DNA of 64,000 bases from Hyposmocoma kahamanoa (Eukaryota; Arthropoda; Insecta; Lepidoptera; Cosmopterigidae), in assembly GCF_003589595.1 (NCBI RefSeq), contig NW_020654289.1:8781859-8845858 (forward strand). The letters run 5' to 3'. Shown here in pieces: positions 23,601 to 33,833 of the stretch; position 1 is the first letter of the stretch, and every line of letters starts with the position of its first letter. The translations under genes and the position numbers were made by a program. The notes beneath the pieces are model-generated. The model did not search any database. It was not told the origin of the DNA and saw only the letters and a program-made list of their open reading frames with translations.

Positions 23601-26600
23601 CTTTTTATTGTGATGTTCTTGTCACTCAAATTCTCAGTCTTTATGAGCTCAACCTCAGGTCAAACATTTGGCATGCTGCATAAGGCTCAATTTATATTAG
23701 CAANNNNNNNNNNNNNNNNNNNNNNNNNNNNNNNNNNNNNNNNNNNNNNNNNNNNNNNNNNNNNNNNNNNNNNNNNNNNNNNNNNNNNNNNNNNNNNNNN
23801 NNNNNNNNNNNNNNNNNNNNNNNNNNNNNNNNNNNNNNNNNNNNNNNNNNNNNNNNNNNNNNNNNNNNNNNNNNNNNNNNNNNNNNNNNNNNNNNNNNNN
23901 NNNNNNNNNNNNNNNNNNNNNNNNNNNNNNNNNNNNNNNNNNNNNNNNNNNNNNNNNNNNNNNNNNNNNNNNNNNNNNNNNNNNNNNNNNNNNNNNNNNN
24001 NNNNNNNNNNNNNNNNNNNNNNNNNNNNNNNNNNNNNNNNNNNNNNNNNNNNNNNNNNNNNNNNNNNNNNNNNNNNNNNNNNNNNNNNNNNNNNNNNNNN
24101 NNNTACATATTTTTTTCGTTTATTTTTATTTTAGGTATTATTTGCAGTACTGTTATAATGTGGTTATAAGATTTGTATAGAATCGGGCTGTTAACAAATT
24201 TTCTGCATTTTAGCAAATGTTACTATTGCTTGCAGATGCCAAACCCACAGAACTGTTATAACGCGCCACTGCTTCAGCCCGTACATCCTCCAGAACCTAG
24301 AGATTCCAACTCGATGATACACCATCCTCTCGCTCCTAATAGTAAGTTTTCTACAAATGAAGACCTAGTTTATTGTTCGTAATGAAGTGTATTGAGTCGT
24401 ACGATTACGATACGATACGATAGTGTGAAATATTTGCCCAACGCATAGTACGCTGAAACGAAAGTATCACTTTGACTTTTTAGATATCCAGCGCGTATTA
24501 TATGATCTTCAGTTTGAAGCGATCATGTAAATATTAAAAGCCGTGGTGGGCTAATTGTTTGGCCTAGCGCCGCTCAAACAAAGGCCGCGGGTTCGAATTC
24601 CGGCTCTCACCTCGTGAGGTTTTCTTAATTTATGTGCGAAATTTAATTTGAAATTTACCATGAGCGTTTTCGGTGAAGGAAAATATCGTGGTGAAAGTAG
24701 TACGTCGAAGAAGGTTCACAACTCTCGGAAACGAAACATGCCCAGCAGTGGGACGTATAAATATGTTGCTGATGATATGATATGAGCCAAAACTTACCAA
24801 CAGCGTCAACGTGCGTCTGTTGTTCGATGACAAGATTCATTACACCAAAATGATACAAGTGTCATCGGCACAATTCGCTAGAGACATGTAGTGGTTTCAG
24901 TGGTGGGGTTCCCCCACGCTGTGCGGCTGACTGGATCCCTTGGCGCCATCAGCAACCGCGGGCTGCTGACCCTGCTGCAGCGCGAGCCGACGCCTGAACG
25001 CCCACACAACGTACCAGGCTTTTATGCCAACGCCGCCGTCATGCATGCCTCGTGAGTGCTATTCTATCATTGACGTGTTCTATATTTCATAAGTCGAAAT
25101 TCATTGCACGATATTTCAACATTTGTCTTTTACAAATAATATGTATCTTACTGTAAATTAAGCTCATAGTATCCTGACGTATTTATTACGGAACACGGGA
25201 GAGAAAATTTCGTTGAAATATCTCGTGATGCCAATAGAATTTTGCGGAACATTGTGCTTTTTATTAATGAGCGACGTTCAGTCAATCGTGTTTCGAACCC
25301 CACACTTCACTACCGGTATCTTCTGTTTTCATTATCAATAAAAAAAAACATTTAACAACGAAAAAGCGATTTTCTCATATAACCTAAAATAACATTTGTC
25401 ACCGTTGCCACTGTGGTTGAAATTGAGCAACCTGCAAACTACGGATGACCAACTAAATAACTGACTTAGACATTTATTTGTGGCATTTATGTTGAAGTTT
25501 TATCATTAATAAATAAAGCCTTTTGGGTTTTATTCTTTTTTTTTATAATGTCCATAACAGTTGCAGTACCACTCAGAGCTTTAAATCGTAAACATCTGAG
25601 AGACACTTGCCACTGCGCCCTGAGACATAAGTTGACAAGTTTCATGTGCCTGTAATTTTACCAGCACCCTTTAAAACCGGAACGCAGTAATGCTAACATT
25701 ACTGCTTGGCGGCAGAAATAGGTAAGGTGGCAGTACATCCCCGGACGAACTCTTTCACAAGGAGCTCTACTGCTGCTAAAGTCGGTGCTAGTTTTTCGTC
25801 CGGCTTACGACTTCTACACTTGGGTACATTAGGTATTAATCCTACATCCTTCTTTTCATCTACTTAATTATTAGCCTATCCTGTGGTTTTTTTTGTTCCT
25901 GATCACGGTACGGTACTTTCGTGTTGCAGACACCGCACAATCCCACGAATCTCCACGGCGGTGGATACCACGATGCTGGAGAGCGGCCTGGGCGGTTTCA
26001 ACCGCTGCGGCGAGCGCGGGCTAGGGCTGGGAGAAATTCGCCGCTCCTTCCATCGACCCGGCGAACCGAGGGCCCCGCCGGGTGACACCGGTCGCTCCAT
26101 GCCGAGGAATCTCAACTTAGCCTCTGTCGGCCCTGAACTCACCGACCTCCCGCATCTTAGGTCGCGGGATCCAGCTTCTTTGGATTCGTAAGTTTTGAGT
26201 CCATCGAGTGTATAACCAGAAATAGAGACGAAATAAGGCACATCTACCCCTGGCAATTCATCAGATAAATGTGCCTTTTAAATATCAAATCTCGTTTGCA
26301 CTGAAATCACAAATAAGAAAGCTGAAATAGTACAGCGCCAGCAATTGACCTGTGCGTATGTCTCCGTATATTCACAAAACTATAAATAAACTGATAAACA
26401 AACGGAATCACATTTCATCGGTAATTAAATGTGTAATTTTTAAATTTTTTAGCAAATTTCAAGCCCATCTCATTATAGCAAAGATCAAGTTAAACTAGTC
26501 GGTTTCAAGTGAAACAATTGACGACACCCGTAAATTGTTTCGAATTCGAACTGACCAATCGGAGCGCAGTTGTCACCGTAATGATATGGCAGAATAGTTT

Positions 26601-29600
26601 TGAAATGAATGAAATTACATTTCGTCTCTGTTTCCGGCTAAATACTCGATCATTGAGTGTCTATATTTTCCAAATGTTGAAGCTCAATTTGGAACAGTTG
26701 TACCGGTTGGAGACCGAAGACAAAAGCAAAATGTTGTTTTTGTCTTTACGCATCCAAACGACACCGTCACTAAACGAAACTCTGGCTTTTTCAATTTTAA
26801 ACTTAAGTATAGAAACGGTATCAATTTCAACGTTCTATATGTAAAGTAACTTAATTCGTCGTATAAATATTGTGTATAAATCTAATTATAGAATAAACAT
26901 GCGACTCTCGAGCTCTGGCGGGGGCTGCAACGGAACGGCCGTCAACGGGGAGCGGCGCGAGGAGGCGGGGGCAGACAAAACCGTGAAGCCTCCCCCGCCC
27001 GACGCTACACACCAGACGCTGCCGCTCACTGTCGACAAGGTATTTAACTTTTACAGACAGGTTATTAAGGGGCGATATTACATCAGCTCGAATTTTTTTC
27101 CCGTACTAAGTAATACTGTTCATTTTGCTTAGTTCGATCGGCAGGACACAGGCTTTATTTCAGAATTTTTTTTTACATACTAAAGTCGTTCGTAAAAGTA
27201 TATCGTATAGTACACTTGTTCTATTTACTTAAGTTGGTATTAAAAAAAAATTGGTATATGTATCGACCTATTGAGTACAGCGGTTTTCTTGTAAAATTTC
27301 GATGTAAGTTTGTGTTTTTTAATCCACTTCAAAAAAGGAGGAGGTTCTCAACTCGACTGTACTCGATTTTTTGTATGTATGTTACGCGATAACTCAGGTA
27401 TTTGTGAACCGATTTTCATGATACTTTTTTTGTTGGAAAGAGGGTACCTCCATAGTGGTTCCATTTAATTTTGAAGAAAATCATCCACCTCTAAGGGTGG
27501 CTGTTCACGCATGAAGATTCATTTTTATAAATAGCGCGAAATTTTTTTTATAAGGAGCAATTATTTTAGGGGTTGGTTTTGCTATTCTTCAATTCAAGGC
27601 GTTTTTCTCTCAAAATACTTTTAGTAGTGAGAACCGATTTTTATTATCTCCTGTGACAAGTCCTGTATAGGGGCGAACTAGGGGATATTTCAATAAAACT
27701 TGGCAAATAGACGTAATTCCACGTACTTATGAGGCCGGTTTTTTAGTACTTTGTACTGAGATTATTTTCTATCGTGAAAACTTTTAGTAATAGTGTTCTC
27801 ACACCGTATAGTAATCAGTGTATATCCTCAATTTTACTATATATTTTTTCAAAGTGTTTGATTCGACACTTTGTTATGCGGAATCAACCAAAGCCATTTG
27901 AGGCAGTGTAGACTCTTTTATCAGTGGTTTAATGTACTTTTATAATTATTATAATTTCAAACTCATCGGCTTGTCTTAACTGCCGCCGTGGCCGGACGGT
28001 TACCATGTTGGATTGCCACGCAGAGGTCCCGGGTTCGATTGCCCAGTTGGGAAAATATTGGTATGGCCTACATTTACTTCTGTCGTGAGTTTGATAAGGA
28101 ATTCTTTCATAAGGAGCTCTAATGCTACTTAACCTTTGCCTTACACGGTTAATGGGCTGCTGTTGTCCCCAACAGAGCAGTCTATAGATTGTGGTGCTAT
28201 TTAAGTATGATGTCACTAAGCATTGCCGTTTCTTTCCAACTGTCGATTTCTGAAATTTTTATTCTGTTGTCAGGCACATTTGGCTAATTAAGTAATTTAT
28301 GATGTTAATGAAAAGATAAAATTAATTGGTATATAGTGTTACACAGTATATTGCAAGCACAGTCATTGCAAATAAGATTCTAAATTTTCCACCGATATTT
28401 TATGAATTAATTTATGACAAACCAAATTGAAGTGAAAAATAAGTGAAGTGAAAGACCAATTAATCCATATTTTGTTAGTAACCTTATGAGCTAAGTTATT
28501 AGAAACAACGGTGGCAATTATAATAAAATAATTAATTAAACTAAATCAAATTAAATTAAACAGTGAACCTACGGAAGACAGCCGAGTCCATTCTTCCCGC
28601 TATCATCCTCAAGACCTCTTCAGGATCAGTGATGTTATATTATTATGTTTTAGTTTATGATAAAAATGTTTATAAATATAGGTATACGAATTTCCTTGTA
28701 TAGTCGATCCTCTAAGAAACCAAACCCCTTAACCATGTATTTGGTTCTAAGTAGATTAGTGTGAAGAAGGGTGTTTAACAAAGTGAACATTTAACTAATG
28801 AGCTGTAAAATTAATTTTGGTATGACTTCCTTATTACATTATTAATTAGTGAATGATGTTTTAAGAAACTTTAAACCAATTTTTTAACCAAAAAGGTAGA
28901 ATTCCTTTACACTTTTCTGTTGAATTACGTACTCACGCTCTCAGAATCATCATCAGATCAGATCAGGGCATCGACTGTGTTATAAGCATTACATTTTTTA
29001 CTTCATTTTAATTTATTAGGTTTTATTTAAAATGGCTTTATATTATGTTTAAATTTTAATTAATGTATATTTTTAATTGCGGCGATCTAACCTAACAGGG
29101 TCATGTTGATACTATTTTAATTTTAAGTGCTGTATTAATTTTATGTAACACATGAAAGCAGTAAATACTTTGACATTAAATATTTTCATACAGAGCTGAG
29201 AAAACAATATCAACCGTCAATTTCCTCGATATTTAGGATCGGATTAAAGTATTCGTACATCGTGTTTAAAGTACGATTGATGTTTGTTTACCTGCAGCCG
29301 TCGTGCGTGTGCAGCTATTCGGGCGCGGGTGCCGACGCGCAGAGCGGCGAACACGGCGAGGAGGCCGACGACTATCGCAGCGAGTGCGAGAACTGCAAGG
29401 CGGCTAGCAGTTCCAGGTATTTATTACCACAGAACAATAAATGCAGTAGAAGTGTTTAGTGGGCGTTCCACGTGCGCCAACAGTACGCGGAGTGTCGCAT
29501 ACTTGAGCTCAGACCTCCATTTTCGCTTTGTACGTTATGGTCGTGTCATTATTATATAATAAAGAAAAAGTATTTTGCTACTTTGGATTGTAAAAATAAT

Positions 29601-31538
29601 AGTCGCACCTGTAATATTACCCATTCATTTGCTATAAGAAACGAAAGTAAACCTTATACCGCTTCAATACGGTCGATTTTTTTTTGGAGAACGTTTATAG
29701 GCGCGGTTGTCGTCTCAAAAAGAAAAGTGTTCGGCAGATGGGTGCTGGACGAGGGCTGGGACGGCGAGGAGGAGGACGGCACGCAGACGCTGCAGCGTCG
29801 CGCCCCCGCCGCGCCCGCGCCGCATCAGCCCGCCACCAGCACGCTGCCGCAGCCCGTCACCAAGCAGCCGTGAGTCCCTACCCTACATTTACCTTACCGC
29901 CCGCGCATACCGGCGGGCGGCAAGGCAGAGGACTTTAAGTTTATTAATGTATATTTTATTTTCTAACTATTGAAATAAGGTATAAATTTCAATGCCCTGA
30001 GACGCAGAGAGAAATACGCTGCGATACTCCGCGGTCAGTCCAGAACATTGAAATTTATACTATATTTCAATTGGACCGAAGACGCGCGACTCGCGCGAGA
30101 GTGACATAAAGCGCGACAAACTGCTATAGTCCCATAGATAATAGCAATATCTCGCCTTCTATGTCGCTATCGCGCAAGTTGCGCTCTATCATACTAGCCC
30201 TACTGTAGAAGGTTGCGGGAATCCGCTAGATGCAAGCAGCACAAGACTGGTCGTTGTGGCGAGCTTTGGGGGAGGCCCATGTCCAACAGTGGACATCTTT
30301 CGCTGAAATGATAATGATAATACATTGATTTATTTAACGTTCTCCGCCTACCCGTACGTATTATATTATGTGCATACGAGTAAACATAATTTATTTGTTT
30401 TAATAGAATTTGAAGTAGGTACACATATTTTAGTACCTATTCAATCATAGGAAGTGCCGTGAATTTTCTCACTGCTTTAACCCTGAATGCGTTTCGCACC
30501 CTTTATAACTAATTCGAAAACTAATTTTTGGAAAACTGACAAAATAGATTAACCCATTTATGGACAGTAACGGCGTTTATCGTGTGATTAAATATCAGAA
30601 TATGGTAGAACGGTATACCCCGTCTCGCTTTAATGATCTTAAAAACCAACTACGGGCTTTACAGTGCGATTTCCAAGTGCGGTCTGTGCAGTTGCCCCCT
30701 CTCTCTTCATAGGGAAGTACGAACAACGTACTGGCTAAATTTAACGACTTACATTGAACGTTTTATATTGAATCAATATAAGCACTACGGCACAAAAAAT
30801 GTAACGTCATTTTTGTGTACGCTACTATTTAAGTACTGACCATGAAAGATTTAAGAAAAAAACATACGTGGCACAAGCGATATAGCCTGGTTTATGCCAA
30901 ATAATAATATAACAAGCACTAGGGAAACCCTGTGTCGCGGGTGCCATGGACACGCATAGATAACCATGTGTGTGAATTTGCTTACTCTCAGGACATTGTA
31001 CATTTCGTTCGTTGTTCTTCGTTATGGATATACCAGATCCACCATGTTCGATTTTATATGTCCGAAACGAAATAAGATATTAGGCCTTTTTTGAATAACT
31101 ATATTATATATTTATCCTATTTTCGCTGTATAATCACATCGGACTCTGTTCTTTGGATGAGTCGAAATTCACAAGAGAAATAAATGTAGGCCATACAAAT
31201 ATTTCTAACGGTCCGGGAATCGAACCTGGGACCTCTGCTTGGCTGTGCGGCATGGTAACCGTTCGGCCACAGAGGCAGTTAAAAAAATAAATTTCTATTT
31301 GTCTGTAAAACGATTAATTGAGTTTATATTCAAAACTTTTATTTCTTTACAATATATTTTGTCAATTTCTCAAAAATGTAACTTTTTAAGTCTTCTTTAA
31401 AATTATTAAAATGCGGAATGTTTAAATGACAAGAAAACATGTACATTCCACAGCCGGACTATCATGGGCCCACCTTCGAATTGGGAGAACTGGTTCAATA
31501 CAATTCACGATTCGGACACCGAATCAGAGGAGGAGTAA
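11610..31538 (+). CDS. DGCR2/IDD-like single-pass membrane protein with VWC domain (12 exons)
   Basis: Exons: 11610-11655, 11734-11885, 14239-14459, 17450-17596, 21206-21329, 24236-24341, 24901-25051, 25930-26187, 26892-27039, 29298-29416, 29738-29869, 31454-31538. All borders are GT-AG and phases agree; the sum is 1689 bp, 562 aa. Residues 1-20 form a signal peptide. A cysteine-rich VWC domain spans about 23-84 (TCTLCVC, VCKAVLC, TCCEFIC). A transmembrane helix lies at about 100-118, followed by the stop-transfer RVRKQKRRRR. The tail of about 440 residues has PPPY at 173-176 (a WW-domain ligand, often of Nedd4-type ligases), proline-rich stretches and an acidic C-terminus. The VWC plus TM plus PPxY layout matches DGCR2/IDD (putative adhesion receptor); the LDL-receptor A and C-type lectin domains of the vertebrate protein are absent here. 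Exon junctions are by eye; a phase-0 exon could hide in the gap at 23704-24103. Confidence 0.85.
12780..13215 (-). mobile_element. Degenerate LINE reverse-transcriptase fragment
   Basis: The minus strand gives SNIHCYMDDSTSDAHN (a decayed Y-A-D-D motif) and WKKADFNLCPK, with LPSYRLSEWLSIW upstream in another frame. Stops and shifts throughout. It resembles the same LINE type as 905-2150. Intron 2 of the DGCR2-like gene. Confidence 0.55.
13773..13953 (-). mobile_element. tRNA-derived SINE
   Basis: Minus-strand copy of the GCCTCCGTGGCCGAACGG family, with B box GGTTCGATTCCCGG near 13880-13895. The tail end is lost. Confidence 0.85.
14729..14850 (+). repeat. Dispersed repeat, unclassified (copy 1)
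   Basis: CGGAACGGAATGGAAGTAAT followed by TTTTTGTAACGAAATTGTA. It is shared with 19178-19345, so it is a repeat; boundaries and class are not visible. Confidence 0.45.
15261..16492 (+). mobile_element. AGCTCCTTGTG-type SINE-like repeat, split by a TIR element
   Basis: 5' part 15261-15458 and 3' part 16380-16492, which ends in CGTCACTTGGTATCATAT plus an A-run. The two parts join at GCCTCTC / ATCTTTG, as in uninterrupted copies such as 23158-23440. Confidence 0.75.
15459..16379. mobile_element. DNA element with GGGGGCCTACC inverted termini
   Basis: The left end GGGGGCCTACCACAACCTTT is mirrored at the right end (AAAGGTTATGGTAGGCCCCC). About 921 bp, no ORF. The position inside a known repeat fixes both ends. 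The target duplication is unclear, so the superfamily is unresolved (the G-rich ends would suit PIF/Harbinger but this is not shown). Confidence 0.75.
16631..17273. mobile_element. TIR element with nested palindromic MITE
   Basis: The left end reads CTATCAGCGCAAAAGTGGTG and its inverted near-copy ends at about 17273 (CACCACTTTTGCTCTGATAA). About 640 bp, non-coding. A 200-bp palindromic MITE (16859-17058) has inserted within it. Confidence 0.65.
16859..17058. mobile_element. Palindromic MITE, 200 bp
   Basis: Arms of about 68 bp are inverted copies with few mismatches, starting CAGGTGG and ending CCACCTG and containing GACATCCGTCCGAAACAATT. The short centre is non-coding. A decayed relative lies at about 45500-45668. 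Confidence 0.75.
17970..18856 (+). pseudogene. Internally deleted mariner transposon
   Basis: The inverted ends (GGGGTTTAAATATGAAATTG and its counterpart finishing in TTTAGCCCC) are flanked by TA. The interior has mariner N-terminal text (VNAVFGEDTAY, EPRGRPVTNVNNVELKVMMK) and C-terminal text (YDNATPHTA, HPTYSSDLAPTDYHFF), where the second and third catalytic Asp lie. The middle, with the first Asp, is deleted, and stops are present. The length of about 890 bp compares with about 1.3 kb for complete mariners. The window's last 36 bp begin another copy. Confidence 0.8.
19178..19345 (+). repeat. Dispersed repeat, unclassified (copy 2)
   Basis: Shares GTAACGGAATGAAAGTGAAT and TTTTTGTAACGAAATTGTAT with 14729-14850. 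Confidence 0.4.
19357..19856 (-). mobile_element. AGCTCCTTGTG-type SINE-like repeat (minus), split by a MITE
   Basis: Minus-oriented copy in two parts, 19357-19533 and 19823-19856, interrupted by the MITE at 19534-19822. Its 5' end is truncated directly against a plus-oriented copy starting at 19857. Confidence 0.7.
19534..19822. mobile_element. MITE, PIF/Harbinger-like, TAA target duplication
   Basis: Begins GAGCGGTTATACATGGCGAC and ends with an imperfect inverted copy, flanked on both sides by TAA. The interrupted repeat normally reads one TAA here, which confirms the duplication. The same family with a TAA duplication is at 31855-32057. Confidence 0.7.
19857..20057 (+). mobile_element. 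AGCTCCTTGTG-type SINE-like repeat
   Basis: Plus copy starting at ACCTTACCTATTTCTCCCGC, 5'-truncated, with an internal deletion and a 3' end CGTCACTTGGTATCACAAG. Confidence 0.7.
21423..21672 (-). repeat. ACCGACTTC-type dispersed repeat
   Basis: Minus-oriented, partly deleted copy; it ends with TTTTTTTGAAGTCGGTTAAA at the right. Confidence 0.7.
22110..23040 (+). mobile_element. GC-rich retroelement-like segment with CTACAATCAGATACA tandem tail
   Basis: About 830 bp of GC-rich DNA in an AT-rich intron. CTACAATCAGATACAA occurs once at the left border (about 22110-22127) and three times in tandem at the right (about 22968-23037), separated by A-runs. This looks like a retroposon whose tail carries tandem 3' repeats, or an insertion into such repeats. 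An internal duplication also occurs (GTAGGCACGCTCACTTCCCG and GTAAGGCACGCTCACTTCCC). No family recognised; no convincing ORF. Confidence 0.5.
23158..23440 (+). mobile_element. AGCTCCTTGTG-type SINE-like repeat
   Basis: Nearly complete plus copy from TTAGTAGTAGCAAAGCTTTT to the A-run, with part of the CCACCTTACC segment deleted. Confidence 0.75.
23704..24103. other. Assembly gap (400 N)
   Basis: Unsequenced block in the intron between exons 5 and 6 of the DGCR2-like gene. The exons on both sides are in matching phase 0, so only a phase-symmetric exon could be missing. Confidence 0.95.
24538..24782 (+). mobile_element. tRNA-derived SINE with LINE-like 3' tail
   Basis: Different family from the CTGCCTCC SINEs. 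The head has GGTGGGCTAATTGTTTGGCC and a B box GGGTTCGAATTCC; the 3' part reads GCCCAGCAGTGGGACGTATA and ends in GATGATATGATAT. That 3' end resembles RTE-type LINE tails. Confidence 0.75.
25538..25782 (-). mobile_element. AGCTCCTTGTG-type SINE-like repeat
   Basis: Full-length or nearly so, minus orientation, with head TCTTTCACAAGGAGCTCTAC at the right and T-run at the left. Its 3'-most segment is missing. Confidence 0.75.
27315..27760 (+). repeat. ACCGACTTC-type dispersed repeat, long copy
   Basis: About 446 bp with interior (TGTTGGAAAGAGGGTACCTC, AAGGGTGGCTGTTCACGC) and GAGGCCGGTTTTTTAGTACT at the right end. It matches 44976-45409 along its whole length in reverse orientation, so these two define the full element. 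Confidence 0.75.
27979..28094 (+). mobile_element. tRNA-derived SINE, 3' truncated
   Basis: Head CTGCCGCCGTGGCCGGACGG and B box GGGTTCGATTGCCC are present; it breaks off after TGTCGTGAGTTTG. The next about 30 bp (28095-28127) are the reversed 5' end of the AGCTCCTTGTG repeat. Confidence 0.8.
28131..29297. other. Intron sequence without recognised features
   Basis: AT-rich intron DNA before exon 10 of the DGCR2-like gene. No ORF, RNA or repeat that I can name. Confidence 0.5.
30190..30335 (+). mobile_element. RTE-type LINE 3' end fragment
   Basis: Contains GATGCAAGCAGCACAAGACT, GGGGGAGGCCCATGTCCAAC and AGTGGACATCTTTCGCTGAA followed by a (ATGATA)n-like tail. These blocks are typical of the 3' terminus of lepidopteran RTE LINEs. 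Only the end of the element is present. Confidence 0.7.
30917..31279 (-). mobile_element. tRNA-derived SINE, split by an insertion
   Basis: Same CTGCCTCC family, minus strand. Tail part about 30917-30967 and head part about 31168-31279 (B box complement GGGAATCGAACC near 31214). The 200-bp interruption is the element below. Confidence 0.8.
30968..31167. mobile_element. Small insertion related to 9640-9850
   Basis: Shares CTCAGGACATTGTACATTTC, TCCGAAACGAAATAAGATAT and CGGACTCTGTTCTTTGGATG with the insertion inside the repeat at 9381-10395. Ends not precisely definable. Confidence 0.6.
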
Positions 31539-31854
31539 CCTAAACGTTAAATACACATTAAAATTATCGATTTGTGTATAAACATCGATTAAACGCTCTA
31601 ATTAATGTGTTCGTGTTAATAGTTAATTGCCACATTGCGATTGTCGTAGCGACTGTATTTTAAGGAAAAATATAATGACCTCAAAAGTTATTATACGGTC
31701 TGTTATGCCCCGTCGAAATTTGAATGAATTTGTTCACGCAATAAGAACTAGATTTAAGAAAACTTAACCGAGAGAATCTTATAATAATGAAATTAATTAT
31801 CTAATCAGAAACGCAAAGAGTTCTAATTGTCTATCTACGCTTATGAGTAAATAA

Positions 31855-32057
31855 GAGTGAGTCGTGGCGACTTTCAGCAGCGATGCAAACGCGCGTTCGT
31901 GAAACACGCGATTGCATCGCTACACTAGCGATTTATAGGCAATGCAATCGCACGTTTGTATCGAAGCAGCCGCGCGCTTGAATCGCGTTTGCATTGCTTG
32001 CACGCGCGCGTGTGTAAAGGTTGCAATTCTGCTTAAAGTCGTCGTGTGTAACCGCTC
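31855..32057. mobile_element. MITE, PIF/Harbinger-like, TAA target duplication
   Basis: 203 bp; left end GAGTGAGTCGTGGCGACTTT, right end AAAGTCGTCGTGTGTAACCG plus CTC, imperfect inverted repeats flanked by TAA on both sides. GC-rich interior with alternating ATGCAAACGCGCG-type words. Same family as 19534-19822. Confidence 0.72.
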
Positions 32058-33833
32058 TAAATCAAGCGACCGCTAGCGTTTACGTGTAATGTTGATTATT
32101 TTATAATTTTAAACTTGCTGTCATGAAATAATCAACATCCAATAAAAAAAACTGTTTATTTACCAGTGAGTACATAAAATACTTTATTATAAAAATAAAG
32201 CCCTTAACGCGAACACATTGAATGAAATAGGCAACAAATACGACAATCTGTAAGTAAATAATTTCATTTATGCATATAAGCATTCCAGTTATAAGTTTTT
32301 GAAAGTGTAATAAGTTATAATTATACAATTCTACGTCACAAACTCGTGATATGTTTTTATTACACATTAAATGTGTCTTGTTCATACATATTTTTTTTAC
32401 ATTTTAATGAACATTGCAATTGAGCTATGTTTTTATTTACCAAAGAATATTTTTTGTTACTACTGTTTGTTGCTTTACAGTAATCGTAATTATCGGTTAT
32501 TATTTTATTGTCATGTAATAAAAGTTGTGTGTATGTATGAATGGTCAGATTAAAAAAAAACAATATATAAGTAGTAAGAATTTATGACAGATTTTATATA
32601 GCATTACAGTTATGACAATTGTAGCAATAATTTGACGGTCATTGAAATATGATATAATATTAGTGTGTAGGTGGATACAAATGTCTTGACTAATTAGCTT
32701 TAATACGTCTAATTTGAAGGCTTATGCAAAATCTTGAAAAACAAAAATTGCGATCGTCGTACTTCACAACATTGATGCCACTCCTCTGAAACAATCCGCA
32801 ACAAATCCGTACAATGTAAAGTAAGAAACTTTATATTGTACGGAATGTAATAAAACGAATTCTTGCTATTCTTTAGTATAGTGTTCTATAAATCAGTCAA
32901 TCAACTTATTTATCAATTGTATTTTAAGAGATAGGACGCCTCCTACCAAAATTCTTTCTAATCCTAAAAGACCTGGCGCTGTAGAAATCTGTTTTATTAT
33001 CTGTTTCGGGACTTGTTTATTAATTACAGGCATCATAACAAAACTCAGCAGACAATTGAGCAAGCAATATTTTTACTTTCTCTGTGCATAAGAATTAGGA
33101 ATGAGTACACCCGCAGAAGTACAACCTACGACATAACTCTTAGAAAAGCAAATATTAATAATTAGCCATGTTGCCCCAACATGTTGAATTAACGTACGAT
33201 GGGGTCTTTGAGTTCTCGAGTACCTACCTGACTCGAATAAAATAAATGTAAGCTGCATAGAAGCATTCAAAGTGGCCGGCACAGACGCCTCTGGACGAGA
33301 TAATGCTGATGTGTGGTAAGATCATTTTTGAAGACATTTGATTCCACCTATAAAAGTCTACACTGTTCAGATATCAACTCTAGTTTGAGTATACTGTGTT
33401 TTAGCAAGTAAATAGGTTTGGTGCCAAAACGAGAACTGAATACAAGGAAAATGTCGAAAAATATTGAATTCTACCCTGTATTGGTAGATAGGAATCCAAT
33501 GTATCTTCTAAATATTATACAGTTAGTGTTAAGGCTAATTGAAAATATAGAATATTATTCAAATTACATTATAGCATGTTGTCTGTTGCATGTTGACTGT
33601 TTTCTCAGTTGTGAAGTTCTGAATTGCGAATGTTTCTAACCCAGATTTTTTGCAATGGAGAGTAATGATTGAAAGGTACAAAATATTAGGTCCTCCTACT
33701 TAATCTGTTAGGCGAAGTCGGTTGTATTACTTGCTTGAAAGTACCGAAGCAAATATTTTAAAGTATGCAGTACTCGCAGTGAACACAGCCTACTTTATAG
33801 ATTTTAAGGCTTTCGTGGTTATTCACTAAATGA
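32058..33833. other. Intergenic AT-rich sequence
   Basis: Follows the DGCR2-like gene; AATAAA at 32141-32146 could be its polyadenylation signal if the 3' UTR is about 0.6 kb. No other gene or repeat recognised. Confidence 0.4.

Noticed and set aside
25903..26256. 117-residue minus-strand frame
   Set aside because: Antisense shadow of exon 8 (25930-26187), caused by its GC-rich codons.
26509..26844. 111-residue plus-strand frame in an intron of the DGCR2-like gene
   Set aside because: No family resemblance, no splice sites in phase with neighbouring exons; the gene joins correctly without it.
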